The position numbers and the translations under genes were made by a program. A DNA stretch of 64,000 bases from Cetobacterium_A somerae (GTDB lineage Bacteria; Fusobacteriota; Fusobacteriia; Fusobacteriales; Fusobacteriaceae), in NCBI RefSeq assembly GCF_044784365.2, contig NZ_CP173065.2; one strand, written 5' to 3'. Shown piece after piece: positions 1 through 8,621 of this stretch; position 1 is the stretch's first letter, and the number at the start of each line of letters is the position of its first letter. The notes beneath the pieces were generated by a model. That model saw nothing but the letters and a program-made list of their open reading frames with translations. It made no database searches and had not been told where the DNA came from.

Positions 1-1
1 T

Positions 2-1321
2 TTAAGAAATGGGGATTTTGTTTTAAATATGGTAATGGAAGAGATTGCAAAAAGAGGATATAAAAATATAACAATAGCAGCAAGTTCTATATTCCCTTGT
101 CATAAAGGGTTAGTAAAAATGATAGAAGATAAGGTAGTGACTCAAATATATGCAGCATATATATCTGGACCAGTAGCCGAAGCTATATCTCAAGGGAAGT
201 TAGAAAGACCTGCTATAATGCATACACATGGTGGAAGAGCAAGAATATTTGAATCAGGAGAGAGAACTATTGATGTTGCATTCATGGCAGCTCCTACAAG
301 TGATGAATATGGAAATATAAATGGTGTAGATGGAAAATCAGCTTGTGGAGCATTAGGATATGCACATACAGATGCAGAGTTAGCAAATATAGTTGTAGCT
401 ATAACAGATAATCTAGTTGAGTATCCAAACACGACAATTGAAATAAATCAAACTTTAGTAGATTATGTTTTAGTTGTAGATGCAATAGGAGATCCGAAAG
501 GAATTGTGTCAGGAACAACTCAAATAACTAAAAATCCAATTGGATTAAAAGTTGCAGATTTAACAGCGAAATTTATTGAGGAATCTGGATACTTAAAGAA
601 TGGTATGAGTTTTCAAACTGGTGCAGGAGGAATATCTTTAGCTGTAGCAGCACAGTTAAAAAATATAATGAAGCAAAAAGAGATTTGCGGAAGTTTTGCA
701 TCTGGAGGAATAACAGGATACATTGTTGATATGTACAAAGAGGGATTGTTTAAAGCTTTATTTGATGTTCAATGTTTTGACTTAGATGCTATAAAATCAG
801 CTAAGGAAAATCCAGCACACATAACGATGTCAGCATCAATGTATGCTAATGCAAACAATAAAGGAGCAGTTGTAAATAAGTTAGATGTTGTTATTTTAGG
901 AGCTACAGAGATTGATACAAACTTTAATGTAAATGTAACAACAGGGTCTAACGGGGTTATAATGGGAGGATCAGGTGGTCACTCTGATACAGCTGCAGGT
1001 TCAAAATTATGTATAATAGTATCACAGCTTGTTAACTCTAGAATATCTGTTGTAAAAGATAAAGTTACAACATTAACTACACCTGGTGAAACGGTTGATA
1101 TTCTTGTAACTGAAAGAGGAATTGCTATAAATCCTTTAAGAAAAGATTTGTTAGAAAAATTTAAAGATTCTAAACTTCCGATAAAGACAATAGAGGAGTT
1201 AAGAGAAATAGCTAGAAATATGACTGGGCAAGAGAATGAAATTGAATTTGAAGATGAAATAGTTGCAGTTGTTGAGTATAGAGATGGTACTGTTGTAGAT
1301 ACAATAAAAAAAGTGAAATAA
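2..1321 (+). CDS. citF: Citrate lyase alpha subunit, 5' end cut by window edge
   Basis: This is the citrate:acetyl-ACP transferase subunit of citrate lyase, which with CitE and CitD splits citrate to acetate and oxaloacetate in fermentation. The reading frame is open from base 2 (L-R-N-G-D-F-V-L-N before the first ATG at 29), and that stretch matches the conserved LRNGD region of CitF, so about 70-80 N-terminal residues lie outside the window. The Gly-rich segment GGSGGHSDTAAG near the C-terminal half is typical of the family. The ATG at 29 is therefore internal. A strong terminator follows 5 bases after the stop, so this is the last gene of its operon; citD, citE and citC or citX are expected upstream but cannot be seen. 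Confidence 0.93.
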   Translation, partial: LRNGDFVLNMVMEEIAKRGYKNITIAASSIFPCHKGLVKMIEDKVVTQIYAAYISGPVAEAISQGKLERPAIMHTHGGRARIFESGERTIDVAFMAAPTSDEYGNINGVDGKSACGALGYAHTDAELANIVVAITDNLVEYPNTTIEINQTLVDYVLVVDAIGDPKGIVSGTTQITKNPIGLKVADLTAKFIEESGYLKNGMSFQTGAGGISLAVAAQLKNIMKQKEICGSFASGGITGYIVDMYKEGLFKALFDVQCFDLDAIKSAKENPAHITMSASMYANANNKGAVVNKLDVVILGATEIDTNFNVNVTTGSNGVIMGGSGGHSDTAAGSKLCIIVSQLVNSRISVVKDKVTTLTTPGETVDILVTERGIAINPLRKDLLEKFKDSKLPIKTIEELREIARNMTGQENEIEFEDEIVAVVEYRDGTVVDTIKKVK

Positions 1322-1326
1322 AGTTT

Positions 1327-1353
1327 GTGGAGAAATATTTCTCCACTTTTTTT
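1327..1353 (+). terminator. Intrinsic terminator of citF
   Basis: A perfect 10-bp inverted repeat (arms GTGGAGAAAT and ATTTCTCCAC) is followed directly by seven T. Confidence 0.9.
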
Positions 1354-1411
1354 ATTTAATTATAGGAATAAAATATTCTTATACAAGCGAAAAAAATAAA
1401 ATAAAAAATTC

Positions 1412-1440
1412 TTGATTTTGGAATTGATATAGTGTAATAT
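1412..1440 (+). promoter_or_regulatory. Promoter of the murR-murQ-murP operon
   Basis: TTGATT at 1412-1417 and TAATAT at 1435-1440 are separated by 17 bases, and an AAAGGAGGA ribosome site and the murR ATG follow within 21 bases. The match is to sigma-70 consensus only; the operator for MurR was not identified. Confidence 0.6.
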
Positions 1441-1460
1441 ATGTCTGTAAAGGAGGAACT

Positions 1461-2309
1461 ATGATTGAAAATATTATAAAAAGTATGAAAAACAACTTAT
1501 CTGAGAGTGAAAAAATAATTGCTACATATATTGTTAAAAATAAAAACGTAATAGGAGAGATTACTTCGACAGAGTTAGCTAAAAAAATAGGAGTAAGTCA
1601 ATCTTCAATTATTAAATTTATAAAAAAAATAGGATTTTCAGGATACATAGCATTTAAGTTACAATTAGAAAGGGATTTAGAAAATAAAAAAAGTTCATCA
1701 AAAAATAAAATACATAGTGATATAGACTTAGAAGATTCTTTAGAAGAGGTTACAAAAAAAACATTAGCAGAAACTATCGAAGCTTTAAATAGTACTGTGG
1801 GAGTAATTGATTATAAAAATTTCGAAACTATTATAGAGAAAATTAGAGAAAGTGGTCGTATTTTGATAATAGGTGCGGGAATGTCATCTATTGTAGCTAG
1901 AGATTTAGAATTAAAATTAATGAAAATAAAAATAGACACTGTTCACTATGATAGTAAACAGATGCAACTTATGAAGCTTTCAACGATGAATGAAAAAGAT
2001 TTAGTTATAGCAATATCTCATAGAGGGGAAACGCAAGAAGTTTTAGATGTTGTAAAAATTGCTAAAGATATGAAAATTTGTGTTGTATCAATAACATCAA
2101 TTGGGAAAAATAGTCTTTCTTCTTTAAGTGATTATAATATTGGGGTTGTTTCTAAAGAAAGTATATTAAGAAGTTCAGCTATTTCATCGAGAATGGCGCA
2201 AATGATAATATTAGATAGTATTTTTTTAAGATTAATGCAAAAAGATTATAGAAAAGTAAAAAAATATATAGAAAAAAGTAAAAAAATAGTGGGATGGGTG
2301 GAAAAATAA
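1461..2309 (+). CDS. murR: MurR/RpiR-family transcriptional regulator
   Basis: The protein has the two-part RpiR layout: an N-terminal HTH_6 DNA-binding domain (about residues 1-75, with the helix-turn-helix around STELAKKIGVSQSSIIKFIKKIG) and a C-terminal SIS sugar-phosphate domain (about 125-255, RILIIGAGMSS). At 282 residues it has normal family length. Its stop codon abuts the murQ ATG, so the two are co-transcribed and probably translationally coupled. In enterobacteria MurR represses murQP and is relieved by MurNAc-6-phosphate. The same role is inferred here from context, although activator members of the family exist. Confidence 0.88.
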   Translation: MIENIIKSMKNNLSESEKIIATYIVKNKNVIGEITSTELAKKIGVSQSSIIKFIKKIGFSGYIAFKLQLERDLENKKSSSKNKIHSDIDLEDSLEEVTKKTLAETIEALNSTVGVIDYKNFETIIEKIRESGRILIIGAGMSSIVARDLELKLMKIKIDTVHYDSKQMQLMKLSTMNEKDLVIAISHRGETQEVLDVVKIAKDMKICVVSITSIGKNSLSSLSDYNIGVVSKESILRSSAISSRMAQMIILDSIFLRLMQKDYRKVKKYIEKSKKIVGWVEK

Positions 2310-3206
2310 ATGGAAAAGATATTGGAAGGAAAAACAACGGAAACAAGAAATTTAAAGAGTATGAATATGGATAGTATGAGTATAAAAGAGATTTTAACAC
2401 TTATAAATGAAGAGGATAAAAGAGTTCCAGAAAGTATTCAAGAGGTTATTCCAGAGATTGAGAAGGCTGTAAAATTAATAATAGAAGCTTTTAATAATGG
2501 TGGAAGATTGATATATATGGGAGCTGGAACAAGCGGAAGATTAGGGGTTTTAGATGCGGTGGAATGTCCCCCAACGTTTGGAGTAGATAAGACAAAAGTA
2601 ATGGGATTGATAGCAGGAGGAGAAAAAGCTTTTGTGGAAGCTCAAGAGGGGGCTGAAGATTCTAAAGAATTAGCTATAGAAGAGTTAAATGGAATAGAGC
2701 TGAGATCAAATGATATAGTTTGTGGAATAGCAGCATCAGGAAGAACACCTTATGCAATAGGTGGAATTGAATATGCAAAAAAGTTAGGTTGTAAAACAAT
2801 AGCGATTGCGTGTAATAAAAGAAGTAAAATTGGAGAGATAGCAGATGTGGCAATAGAGGTAGAAGTAGGACCTGAAGTTTTAACGGGGTCTACAAGAATG
2901 AAAGCGGGAACAGCTCAAAAATTAATTTTAAATATGATTAGTACTGCTTCAATGACAGGAATAGGAAAAGTTTATGAAAATTTAATGGTTGATTTAAAAA
3001 TTACTAATGTAAAGTTACAGGAGAGAGCAAAAAATAATGTGATGCAAATAACGGGGTGTAGTTATGAAATCGCTCAAGAAACATTAGAAAAAGCTAATAA
3101 TCAAGTAAAAGTAGCAATTATAATGGTTTTATTAAGATGTAACAGAGAAGAAGCAGTGGAAAGATTAAATGAATCTAAAGGTTTTATAAGAGAAGCAGTA
3201 AAATAA
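2310..3206 (+). CDS. murQ: N-acetylmuramic acid 6-phosphate etherase MurQ
   Basis: MurQ removes the lactyl ether from MurNAc-6-phosphate, giving GlcNAc-6-phosphate and D-lactate in the cytoplasm for wall recycling or use of foreign peptidoglycan. The SIS-domain signature GAGTSGRLGVLDAVECPPTF lies at about residues 71-90 and contains the family Glu at about 85. The second conserved block GSTRMKAGTAQKL lies near residue 195. The 298-residue length is standard. The gene starts on the base after the murR stop codon, and 18 bases separate it from the PTS transporter that supplies its substrate. Confidence 0.96.
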   Translation: MEKILEGKTTETRNLKSMNMDSMSIKEILTLINEEDKRVPESIQEVIPEIEKAVKLIIEAFNNGGRLIYMGAGTSGRLGVLDAVECPPTFGVDKTKVMGLIAGGEKAFVEAQEGAEDSKELAIEELNGIELRSNDIVCGIAASGRTPYAIGGIEYAKKLGCKTIAIACNKRSKIGEIADVAIEVEVGPEVLTGSTRMKAGTAQKLILNMISTASMTGIGKVYENLMVDLKITNVKLQERAKNNVMQITGCSYEIAQETLEKANNQVKVAIIMVLLRCNREEAVERLNESKGFIREAVK

Positions 3207-3224
3207 TATCAAGGGGAGAGTAAA

Positions 3225-4619
3225 ATGGATAATCAATCAATTGCAAAAGAGATAATTGAAAAATTAGGGTCAAAAGATAATATAGCAGTTATAAATAATT
3301 GTATGACAAGAGTAAGAGTTTCTGTTAAGAATAATGATAAAGTAGATTTTAAAAACTTGGATGAAATTCCAGGGGTTATAAAAGTAATAAAAGATGATAC
3401 GATTCAAGTAGTTGTAGGACCAGGAAAGAGTAAAAAAATAGCGGATGAAATGAAAAAACTTTGTGGAGAAATATCGGCTAATAACGATGAATGGAAAAAA
3501 ACAAAAGAGAGTGTAAAATCAAAGCAAAGTAAGTTCTCATCAGTATTAAGAAGGTTAGCAAATATATTTATTCCATTAATTCCAGCGATAATAGGGGCGG
3601 GGCTTTTAAATGGAATAGCAGGATATTTTCAAAATGTATATACAGCAGAAGGAATAAAAGATATGCCTATGTGGATAACATTTTTTCAAACTTTAGGTAG
3701 TGGTTTATTTGCATATTTTGCAATATTTGTGGGTATAAATTCAGCTAATGAGTTTGGAGCAACACCTGCTTTAGGTGGAGTTATTGGAGCAATAACAATA
3801 AGTGGTAATATAAATATATTTTCAAAAGCATTAGGCTTATACAATGCAGAAGTACCGTTAAATAGTATCTTAATTCCTGGTAAAGGTGGAATAATTGGTG
3901 TGATAATAGGTGTTGCAATTTTAGCTTGGGTCGAAAAGCAACTAAGAAAAATTATACCAGATTTTCTAGATACAATTTTAACTCCTATGATTGCATTATT
4001 AATAGTAGGAACATTAACAATATTTGCAATAATGCCTTTTGCAGGAGTAGTTTCAGATGGAATTATAAAAGTTTTCTCATTCTTTATAATGAGTGAAGGA
4101 CCGATGGCAATAATAGGTGGATTTATATTAGCAGCATCATTTTTACCTCTATTAATGGTTGGATTACATCATGGACTAATACCATTTTATATGGTTCAAC
4201 TAACACAATTTGGAAGTATCTCCTTATTTCCAATACTTTGTATGGCAGGTGGAGGACAAATAGGTGGAGCAGCAGCAATCTATATAAAGGCAAAAAAAAA
4301 TAAAAAACTAAGAGATATAATAAGATCAGCAATGCCTGTTGCAATATTAGGAATAGGGGAGCCAATGCTTTATGGGGTAACACTTCCTTTAGGAAAACCA
4401 TTCATAACAGCTTCAATAGCAGGTGGAATAGGTGGAGCATTTTTAGCAGCCACAAAAGTTCAAACAATAGCCTTTGGACCAGCAGGAATAACAGCTATTC
4501 CATTAGTTATTCCAGGAAAAATTTTATATTATATAATTGGATTAGCAATATCTTATATAGCAGGATTTATAATAACATATTTCTTTGGAATTCCAAAAGA
4601 TATTGATGAAGCTGTATAA
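3225..4619 (+). CDS. murP: PTS transporter EIIBC, MurNAc-specific (MurP-like)
   Basis: This membrane permease imports and phosphorylates a sugar, here most likely N-acetylmuramic acid. The N-terminal EIIB domain (about 1-85) carries the phospho-accepting Cys26 in INNCMTRVRV. An EIIC domain with about ten hydrophobic segments fills residues 110-460. There is no EIIA domain, so phosphate must come from a glucose-type EIIA encoded elsewhere, as known for E. coli MurP. The ribosome site is AAGGGGAG. Specificity rests on its place directly after murQ; a sucrose or GlcNAc-type EIIBC could look similar. Confidence 0.9.
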   Translation: MDNQSIAKEIIEKLGSKDNIAVINNCMTRVRVSVKNNDKVDFKNLDEIPGVIKVIKDDTIQVVVGPGKSKKIADEMKKLCGEISANNDEWKKTKESVKSKQSKFSSVLRRLANIFIPLIPAIIGAGLLNGIAGYFQNVYTAEGIKDMPMWITFFQTLGSGLFAYFAIFVGINSANEFGATPALGGVIGAITISGNINIFSKALGLYNAEVPLNSILIPGKGGIIGVIIGVAILAWVEKQLRKIIPDFLDTILTPMIALLIVGTLTIFAIMPFAGVVSDGIIKVFSFFIMSEGPMAIIGGFILAASFLPLLMVGLHHGLIPFYMVQLTQFGSISLFPILCMAGGGQIGGAAAIYIKAKKNKKLRDIIRSAMPVAILGIGEPMLYGVTLPLGKPFITASIAGGIGGAFLAATKVQTIAFGPAGITAIPLVIPGKILYYIIGLAISYIAGFIITYFFGIPKDIDEAV

Positions 4620-4712
4620 AAAATAAAAAAATAAAACTTTTTTTAAAAGATATTTGTCTAAAAGATATAATAAAGAAAAAAGTGTTATAAAAATAAATAA
4701 TCTCCCCGTATT

Positions 4713-4749
4713 AAAAGAACCTTGTAAAAGAGGTTCTTTTAATTTTTTT
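4713..4749 (+). terminator. Intrinsic terminator after murP
   Basis: Arms AAAAGAACCT (4713-4722) and AGGTTCTTTT (4731-4740) form a 10-bp stem with an 8-base loop, followed by a T-rich tail. It sits 93 bases after the murP stop codon. Confidence 0.8.
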
Positions 4750-4799
4750 AATAAAGGAAATGTGATAAAATTAGAAAAGAATATATTGGGAGGGATGAG

Positions 4800-6002
4800 A
4801 TGATTTTAAAGTTTATAAATAAAATAAAAGATTATATAAGTGAATTGCAACTAACTCATTTTTATAGTCAAATGAAGGGAGCTTTAGAAAATTATAAAAG
4901 ATCAAATTCAAATTTATGGGCAAATACCTTATGTTATTTTACAACATTATCTTTTATACCTGTTTTAGCGATAGCGTTTAGTATTGGAAGATGGTTTGGG
5001 ATAGATAATTATTATCTTAAACAACTAACAGAGAGTTCCCCGTTAAATGAGGAGACTGTAAATCTTATACTAGAAACAACTCAGAATTTGCTACAAAATA
5101 CTAGAAGTGGAATTATTGCAGGAGTAGGATTTTTATCATTAGGTTGGGTTATCATATCAATGTTTTCTGTGATTGAAAAAGCCTTAAATAGTATATGGGG
5201 AATTAGAAAAACAAGAGGTGTTTTTAGGAAAGTAACTGATTATTTTATTGTTTTTTTAATGTTACCAGTAAGTGTGATTGGAGCTAATATATTAACTAAT
5301 CTAAAAACCGATATATTTTACAGTAAACATATAATACAGTTAATAGCACCATATTTAGCATTGTGGATATTTTTTATATTTTTTTATACTGTTCTTCCAA
5401 ATACAAAAGTAAACTTAGTTCCAACTCTTTGGAGTAGTTTTATAATTTCATTTTTATTAAATCAAAGTAATATGCTATTAGTAAGATTACAGATAATAAT
5501 AACAACATATAATAAAATTTATGGAAGCTTTTCAGTTCTGTTACTTTCTTTAATATGGTTAAAAATTGTATGGTTTTTAATTTTAATAGGAGCACACTTT
5601 TCATATATTTTACAAAATAGAGATAGTTTAGGAAAAATTGGAATAATAAAAAAAATAAATTTTATTTCAAAGTATAGGGTTACTCAAAAAGTATTACTAA
5701 CATTGATGGAAAATTATTTGAAAAATAATAAACCAATATCTGCTATAGAGATATCTGAAAGTTTAAAAATACCAACAGAGTTAACTAGAGGGATTTTAGA
5801 TATGTTAAAAAAAATGGGTTATATTTCAACGATTGAATGTGAAACAACAGATGAAAAAAATTATAAACTAACAATGAGTGTAGAGATAATAACATTTAAG
5901 AAATTATATGAAGATATGGAAAATTTTGGCGAAAATTATGTGATAGATGAAGTTAAATTTAATGAAAATTTTAAAGTAATCGAATATTTTAAAAATATTT
6001 GA
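4800..6002 (+). CDS. YihY/BrkB-family inner-membrane protein
   Basis: Roughly residues 40-275 hold the six-helix YihY/BrkB membrane domain, with the typical W-A-x-T-L-x-Y-F-T-T-L-S-x-I-P start and a later NTKVNLVPTLWSS-type motif. The family was once called ribonuclease BN, but that activity belongs to another protein and its true function is uncertain. Residues 290-400 form a soluble tail resembling a winged helix (AIEISESLKIPTELTRGILDML). The start follows GGGAGGGATGAG. The gene stands alone between the murP terminator and the hutX promoter. Confidence 0.85.
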   Translation: MILKFINKIKDYISELQLTHFYSQMKGALENYKRSNSNLWANTLCYFTTLSFIPVLAIAFSIGRWFGIDNYYLKQLTESSPLNEETVNLILETTQNLLQNTRSGIIAGVGFLSLGWVIISMFSVIEKALNSIWGIRKTRGVFRKVTDYFIVFLMLPVSVIGANILTNLKTDIFYSKHIIQLIAPYLALWIFFIFFYTVLPNTKVNLVPTLWSSFIISFLLNQSNMLLVRLQIIITTYNKIYGSFSVLLLSLIWLKIVWFLILIGAHFSYILQNRDSLGKIGIIKKINFISKYRVTQKVLLTLMENYLKNNKPISAIEISESLKIPTELTRGILDMLKKMGYISTIECETTDEKNYKLTMSVEIITFKKLYEDMENFGENYVIDEVKFNENFKVIEYFKNI

Positions 6003-6031
6003 TTGACAAAGTTTTTAAAATATAATATATT
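6003..6031 (+). promoter_or_regulatory. Promoter of hutX
   Basis: TTGACA at 6003-6008, a 17-base spacer and TATATT at 6026-6031 lie 32 bases before the hutX start codon. The first 12 bases, TTGACAAAGTTT, are identical to the start of the hutZ promoter at 16751. Confidence 0.65.
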
Positions 6032-6062
6032 TTTCTTACATAATATAGTGTAGGAGGGATTT

Positions 6063-6533
6063 ATGAAAAATAAGATAAACGAGATACTGGTAAACGACGA
6101 AAAGGCTTCTTTAAATAAAATAGCTAAAGAATTAGATATTTCAATGATTGAAGTTTTAAGAGAGGCACCAACTGTAAAAAAGTATGATATAGAAAAAATC
6201 GATGACTTGTTCGATATATTAAGAGGGTGGGAAAAGGTATTTTTATTAGTTATTACTCCAAGTTTTGTATTAGAAATACAAGATAAGTTCCCAAAAGGAT
6301 TTTATGCTCATGGATTCTTAAATTTCCACGATAAAAATTCAACAATAGGTGGACATTTAAGTGTGGGAAAAATAAAAGAGATTTTTTTAGTAAAAGATAT
6401 AATGTTTGGAAGAGAGAGCTATTCTATAAAATTCTTCGGAGAGGATGAAAAGGAGATATTTGCAGTGTATGTTCCAAGAAATGAGAAGAAAGAGTTGATT
6501 GAAGAGTGTTTAGAAAGTTTTAAAAGTTTATAA
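6063..6533 (+). CDS. hutX: HutX/ChuX-family heme utilisation carrier protein
   Basis: At 156 residues this matches the cytosolic heme carrier family HutX/ChuX, which binds imported or released heme and hands it to degrading enzymes. A short helical N-terminus (KINEILVNDEKASLNKIAKELD) precedes the beta-sheet core, which contains the family-like segments KVFLLVITPSFVLEI and KFPKGFYAHGFLNFHD. It has its own promoter and a terminator shared with the oppositely oriented flavodoxin gene. Its place beside tonB, exbBD, hutW and hutZ supports the heme role. Heme ligands cannot be assigned by eye. Confidence 0.88.
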   Translation: MKNKINEILVNDEKASLNKIAKELDISMIEVLREAPTVKKYDIEKIDDLFDILRGWEKVFLLVITPSFVLEIQDKFPKGFYAHGFLNFHDKNSTIGGHLSVGKIKEIFLVKDIMFGRESYSIKFFGEDEKEIFAVYVPRNEKKELIEECLESFKSL

Positions 6534-6537
6534 AAGT

Positions 6538-6577
6538 AAAAATAGGGAAAAGTTATGCTAGCTTTTCCCTATTTTTT
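6538..6577. terminator. Bidirectional terminator between hutX and the flavodoxin gene
   Basis: Arms AAAAATAGGGAAAAG (6538-6552) and CTTTTCCCTATTTTT (6562-6576) form a 15-bp stem with T runs on both strands. Confidence 0.85.
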
Positions 6578-6580
6578 ATT

Positions 6581-7087
6581 TTATTTGTGCTTAGAAATAA
6601 TATCTAAACTAAATTCAGTAGCTTTATCTAAATCCAATTGGTCTGGATGTGATTTAGCATCTTCCCATCTTTTTTTTCTTTCTTCGTTTGGAGACATTTT
6701 GTGATCAGATGGAAGTGTTGATAACCAAGAGATTAACTTTGGATCAATGGCTCCTTGACAAAAGTATCCACCTAAAATATTGTTATTATTATTTTTTAAT
6801 AGAGTTTCAATGTTGTTAACACAATCTTTAGCATGTTCAGAGTGTGGATAAGCACCTAAAGTAAAGAAGTATGCAACATTTTTATCAAAAATTTGTTTAG
6901 CTAAAGTCAATGCTGTTTGATCGAAAGTGGCTCTATCAATCCAACCACCTACAAAAATTAAATCATAATCTAAGTTTACAATTTCAGAGATTGGTAAAAG
7001 GTTAGCAGTTGGAATACCTTTATGAATAGCTTGAGCTATTTTTTCTGTATTTCCAGTTTTTGATGAATATGTAATAAGTATTTTCAT
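6581..7087 (-). CDS. Flavodoxin-family protein of the heme locus (HmuF/BilS-like)
   Basis: The N-terminus KILITYSSKTGNTEKIAQAI is the FMN phosphate-binding loop of flavodoxins (S/T-x-T-G-N-T), and GGWIDRATFD with FFTLGAYPHSEH fills the other FMN-contact regions. The C-terminal third carries a charged segment (MSPNEERKKRWEDAKSHPD) also seen in flavodoxin-like reductases named BilS. In Fusobacterium nucleatum a flavodoxin called HmuF in the heme operon has been reported to bind heme and reduce anaerobilin; this gene sits in the equivalent context. It probably shares an operon with tonB, 18 bases upstream. I infer that it supplies electrons for heme ring opening or bilin reduction. Confidence 0.85.
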   Translation of the reverse strand: MKILITYSSKTGNTEKIAQAIHKGIPTANLLPISEIVNLDYDLIFVGGWIDRATFDQTALTLAKQIFDKNVAYFFTLGAYPHSEHAKDCVNNIETLLKNNNNNILGGYFCQGAIDPKLISWLSTLPSDHKMSPNEERKKRWEDAKSHPDQLDLDKATEFSLDIISKHK

Positions 7088-7105
7088 AAAATTAAAATCC
7101 TCCCA

Positions 7106-7819
7106 TTATTTTTGATTAAATTTAAATTCTTTATAAAAGTATAGCTTTATTGGTTTATTATTTAAAGTTACAGGAGTCAATTTCCACTTGTTTAAAGTTT
7201 TTTCGACTTCTTTTTGGAAACCTAAACTATCTTTATCACTGTAAAATTTAATATCTTCAATTTCACCATTTAATCCCACAAGAAATCTAACCTTAATAGA
7301 AACTTCTTTAGTGTATGATACTCTTTTAGCAGCTAAAGGATACTCTGGATCAGGTTGAGAAATAAAAGAATATTTAAGTCCTTGGACCCCTTGATTTTTA
7401 GCAGCAAATACACCTTGCGAGAGCTCAATTAAATCAGTATTAGTATTTGTAGGTGTATTTGTATTTTCTGATTGGTGAGATTTTTTAGTGAGTTCATTTT
7501 TCTTTTTTTCTAAAACTTTTTTAGGTTTAGAAATTTTTTTATTATCTTTTTTTATAACTTCTCTTTTTTTCTCCTCAAATTTAGGTTTATCTATTTTTTC
7601 TTCTACCTTTTCTTCTAAAACCTCTTTTAGAATTTCATCTGATGATTCGGTTGGTTGCGGTTGTGGAGTTATTTGCATTGAATTGAAATTAACAGAGATA
7701 GATGGAGTACTAAAATCATTTCCAACATTATTAATTTCAAAACTTTTGTTTGAATCTAAAGAAAAACCAAAAATAAAAATAAATATATGTAAAACTATTG
7801 AAAAAATAAAAAACTTCAT
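7106..7819 (-). CDS. tonB: TonB-family energy transducer
   Basis: TonB couples the proton-driven ExbB/ExbD motor to outer-membrane receptors. The 237-residue protein has an N-terminal membrane anchor (residues 1-18), then a long Pro/Lys/Glu-rich periplasm-spanning region (about 55-125, PQPQPTE and many KK/EK runs). The C-terminal TonB domain (about 150-237) shows the YPLAAKR, IKVRFLVGLNGEIEDIKF and LNKWKLTPV segments. It is transcribed away from exbB-exbD from a divergent 169-base control region and is followed by the flavodoxin gene. It most likely serves the receptor at 10348. Confidence 0.92.
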   Translation of the reverse strand: MKFFIFSIVLHIFIFIFGFSLDSNKSFEINNVGNDFSTPSISVNFNSMQITPQPQPTESSDEILKEVLEEKVEEKIDKPKFEEKKREVIKKDNKKISKPKKVLEKKKNELTKKSHQSENTNTPTNTNTDLIELSQGVFAAKNQGVQGLKYSFISQPDPEYPLAAKRVSYTKEVSIKVRFLVGLNGEIEDIKFYSDKDSLGFQKEVEKTLNKWKLTPVTLNNKPIKLYFYKEFKFNQK

Positions 7820-7854
7820 AATTCCTCCAAAAAATAAGTAGTAAATCCATAATG

Positions 7855-7883
7855 ATTATAACAAAAAATATTTTAATTATCAA
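7855..7883 (-). promoter_or_regulatory. Promoter of tonB with overlapping Fur-box-like sequence
   Basis: On the minus strand TTGATA (7883-7878) and TATAAT (7860-7855) are separated by 17 bases. The -10 box runs into TTATAATCATTAT, which resembles half of a Fur box (GATAATGATAATCATTATC). The promoter match is strong; Fur binding is inference. Confidence 0.65.
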
Positions 7884-7919
7884 ATTATTTATAAAAAAAT
7901 ACTTTGTTTGAAAAATATA

Positions 7920-7948
7920 TTGACTATTTAGTACAAAATCATTATAAT
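7920..7948 (+). promoter_or_regulatory. Promoter of the exbB heme operon with Fur-box-like sequence
   Basis: TTGACT (7920-7925), a 17-base spacer and TATAAT (7943-7948). The -10 box is embedded in AATCATTATAATAA, and the 9-mer AATCATTAT is shared with the divergent tonB promoter. Confidence 0.7.
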
Positions 7949-7988
7949 AACTTTGAATGTCAAAATATTTAATTTTAGGAGGGAATGT

Positions 7989-8612
7989 ATGATAGATATA
8001 ATCAAAGCAGGAGGACCATTAATGGCTGTGATAATATTTTTATCAGTAGCAGGTCTTAGTGTGATATTAGAAAGAGGGTACTACTTTTTCAAAAATGAAA
8101 AAGATAATGGAGAACTTTTAATAAATCATTTAGAAAAATTTATCAAAAATAATGAAAGAGAAAGAGCTATAAAAGCATGTGATTGCTTTAAAAATACATC
8201 AGCAAAAGTAATGAAAACAATTTTAATAGAATATAATGGTGAAAAAATGAATTGTTGTACTTATGATTATTTAGAAGAGAAAGCAAGAGAGTGTGCCTTA
8301 AGAGAGATGCCAAAATTAGAAAAAAATATGTGGATTTTAGCTTTAGCAGCTAATGTAACTCCATTAGCAGGGTTATTAGGAACTGTAACAGGAATGATTG
8401 GGGCATTTACAGCTATGTCAAAACATGGAGCAGGAGATCCAACAGTTCTAGCTTTTGGAATTTCACAAGCATTAATCACAACAGCATCAGGTTTAATTGT
8501 AGCAATACCTGCTTTAATATTTTATAATTTCTACCAAAAAAAGATTGAAAAAGCATTGGTTGATATGGAAAAAAATGTAGTGGAATTTATAAATATTTTA
8601 AGAAAGATGTAG
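7989..8612 (+). CDS. exbB: ExbB-type proton channel protein (MotA/TolQ/ExbB family)
   Basis: ExbB is the inner-membrane proton channel subunit that drives TonB. The 207 residues contain three hydrophobic segments: about 8-28, a pair of helices around ALAANVTPLAGLLGTVTGMIGAF, and one around SGLIVAIPALIFYNFY. The conserved ExbB/TolQ motif TPLAGLLGTVTGM is present. I chose the ATG at 7989 because AGGAGGGA lies five bases before it; an in-frame TTG at 7953 lies only 5 bases after the -10 box, so it would fall at or before the transcription start. exbD follows after 9 bases. The context assigns it to heme uptake rather than to Tol or flagella. Confidence 0.92.
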   Translation: MIDIIKAGGPLMAVIIFLSVAGLSVILERGYYFFKNEKDNGELLINHLEKFIKNNERERAIKACDCFKNTSAKVMKTILIEYNGEKMNCCTYDYLEEKARECALREMPKLEKNMWILALAANVTPLAGLLGTVTGMIGAFTAMSKHGAGDPTVLAFGISQALITTASGLIVAIPALIFYNFYQKKIEKALVDMEKNVVEFINILRKM

Positions 8613-8621
8613 GTATAGAAT

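Noticed and set aside
4646..4749. A small RNA between murP and the BrkB gene
   Set aside because: TATAAT at 4666 has no acceptable -35, so the hairpin at 4713 is better read as the murP terminator.
7488..7841. A plus-strand open frame opposite tonB
   Set aside because: Its Phe/Ser-rich translation is the complement of the Lys/Glu-rich tonB middle region, with no start signal.
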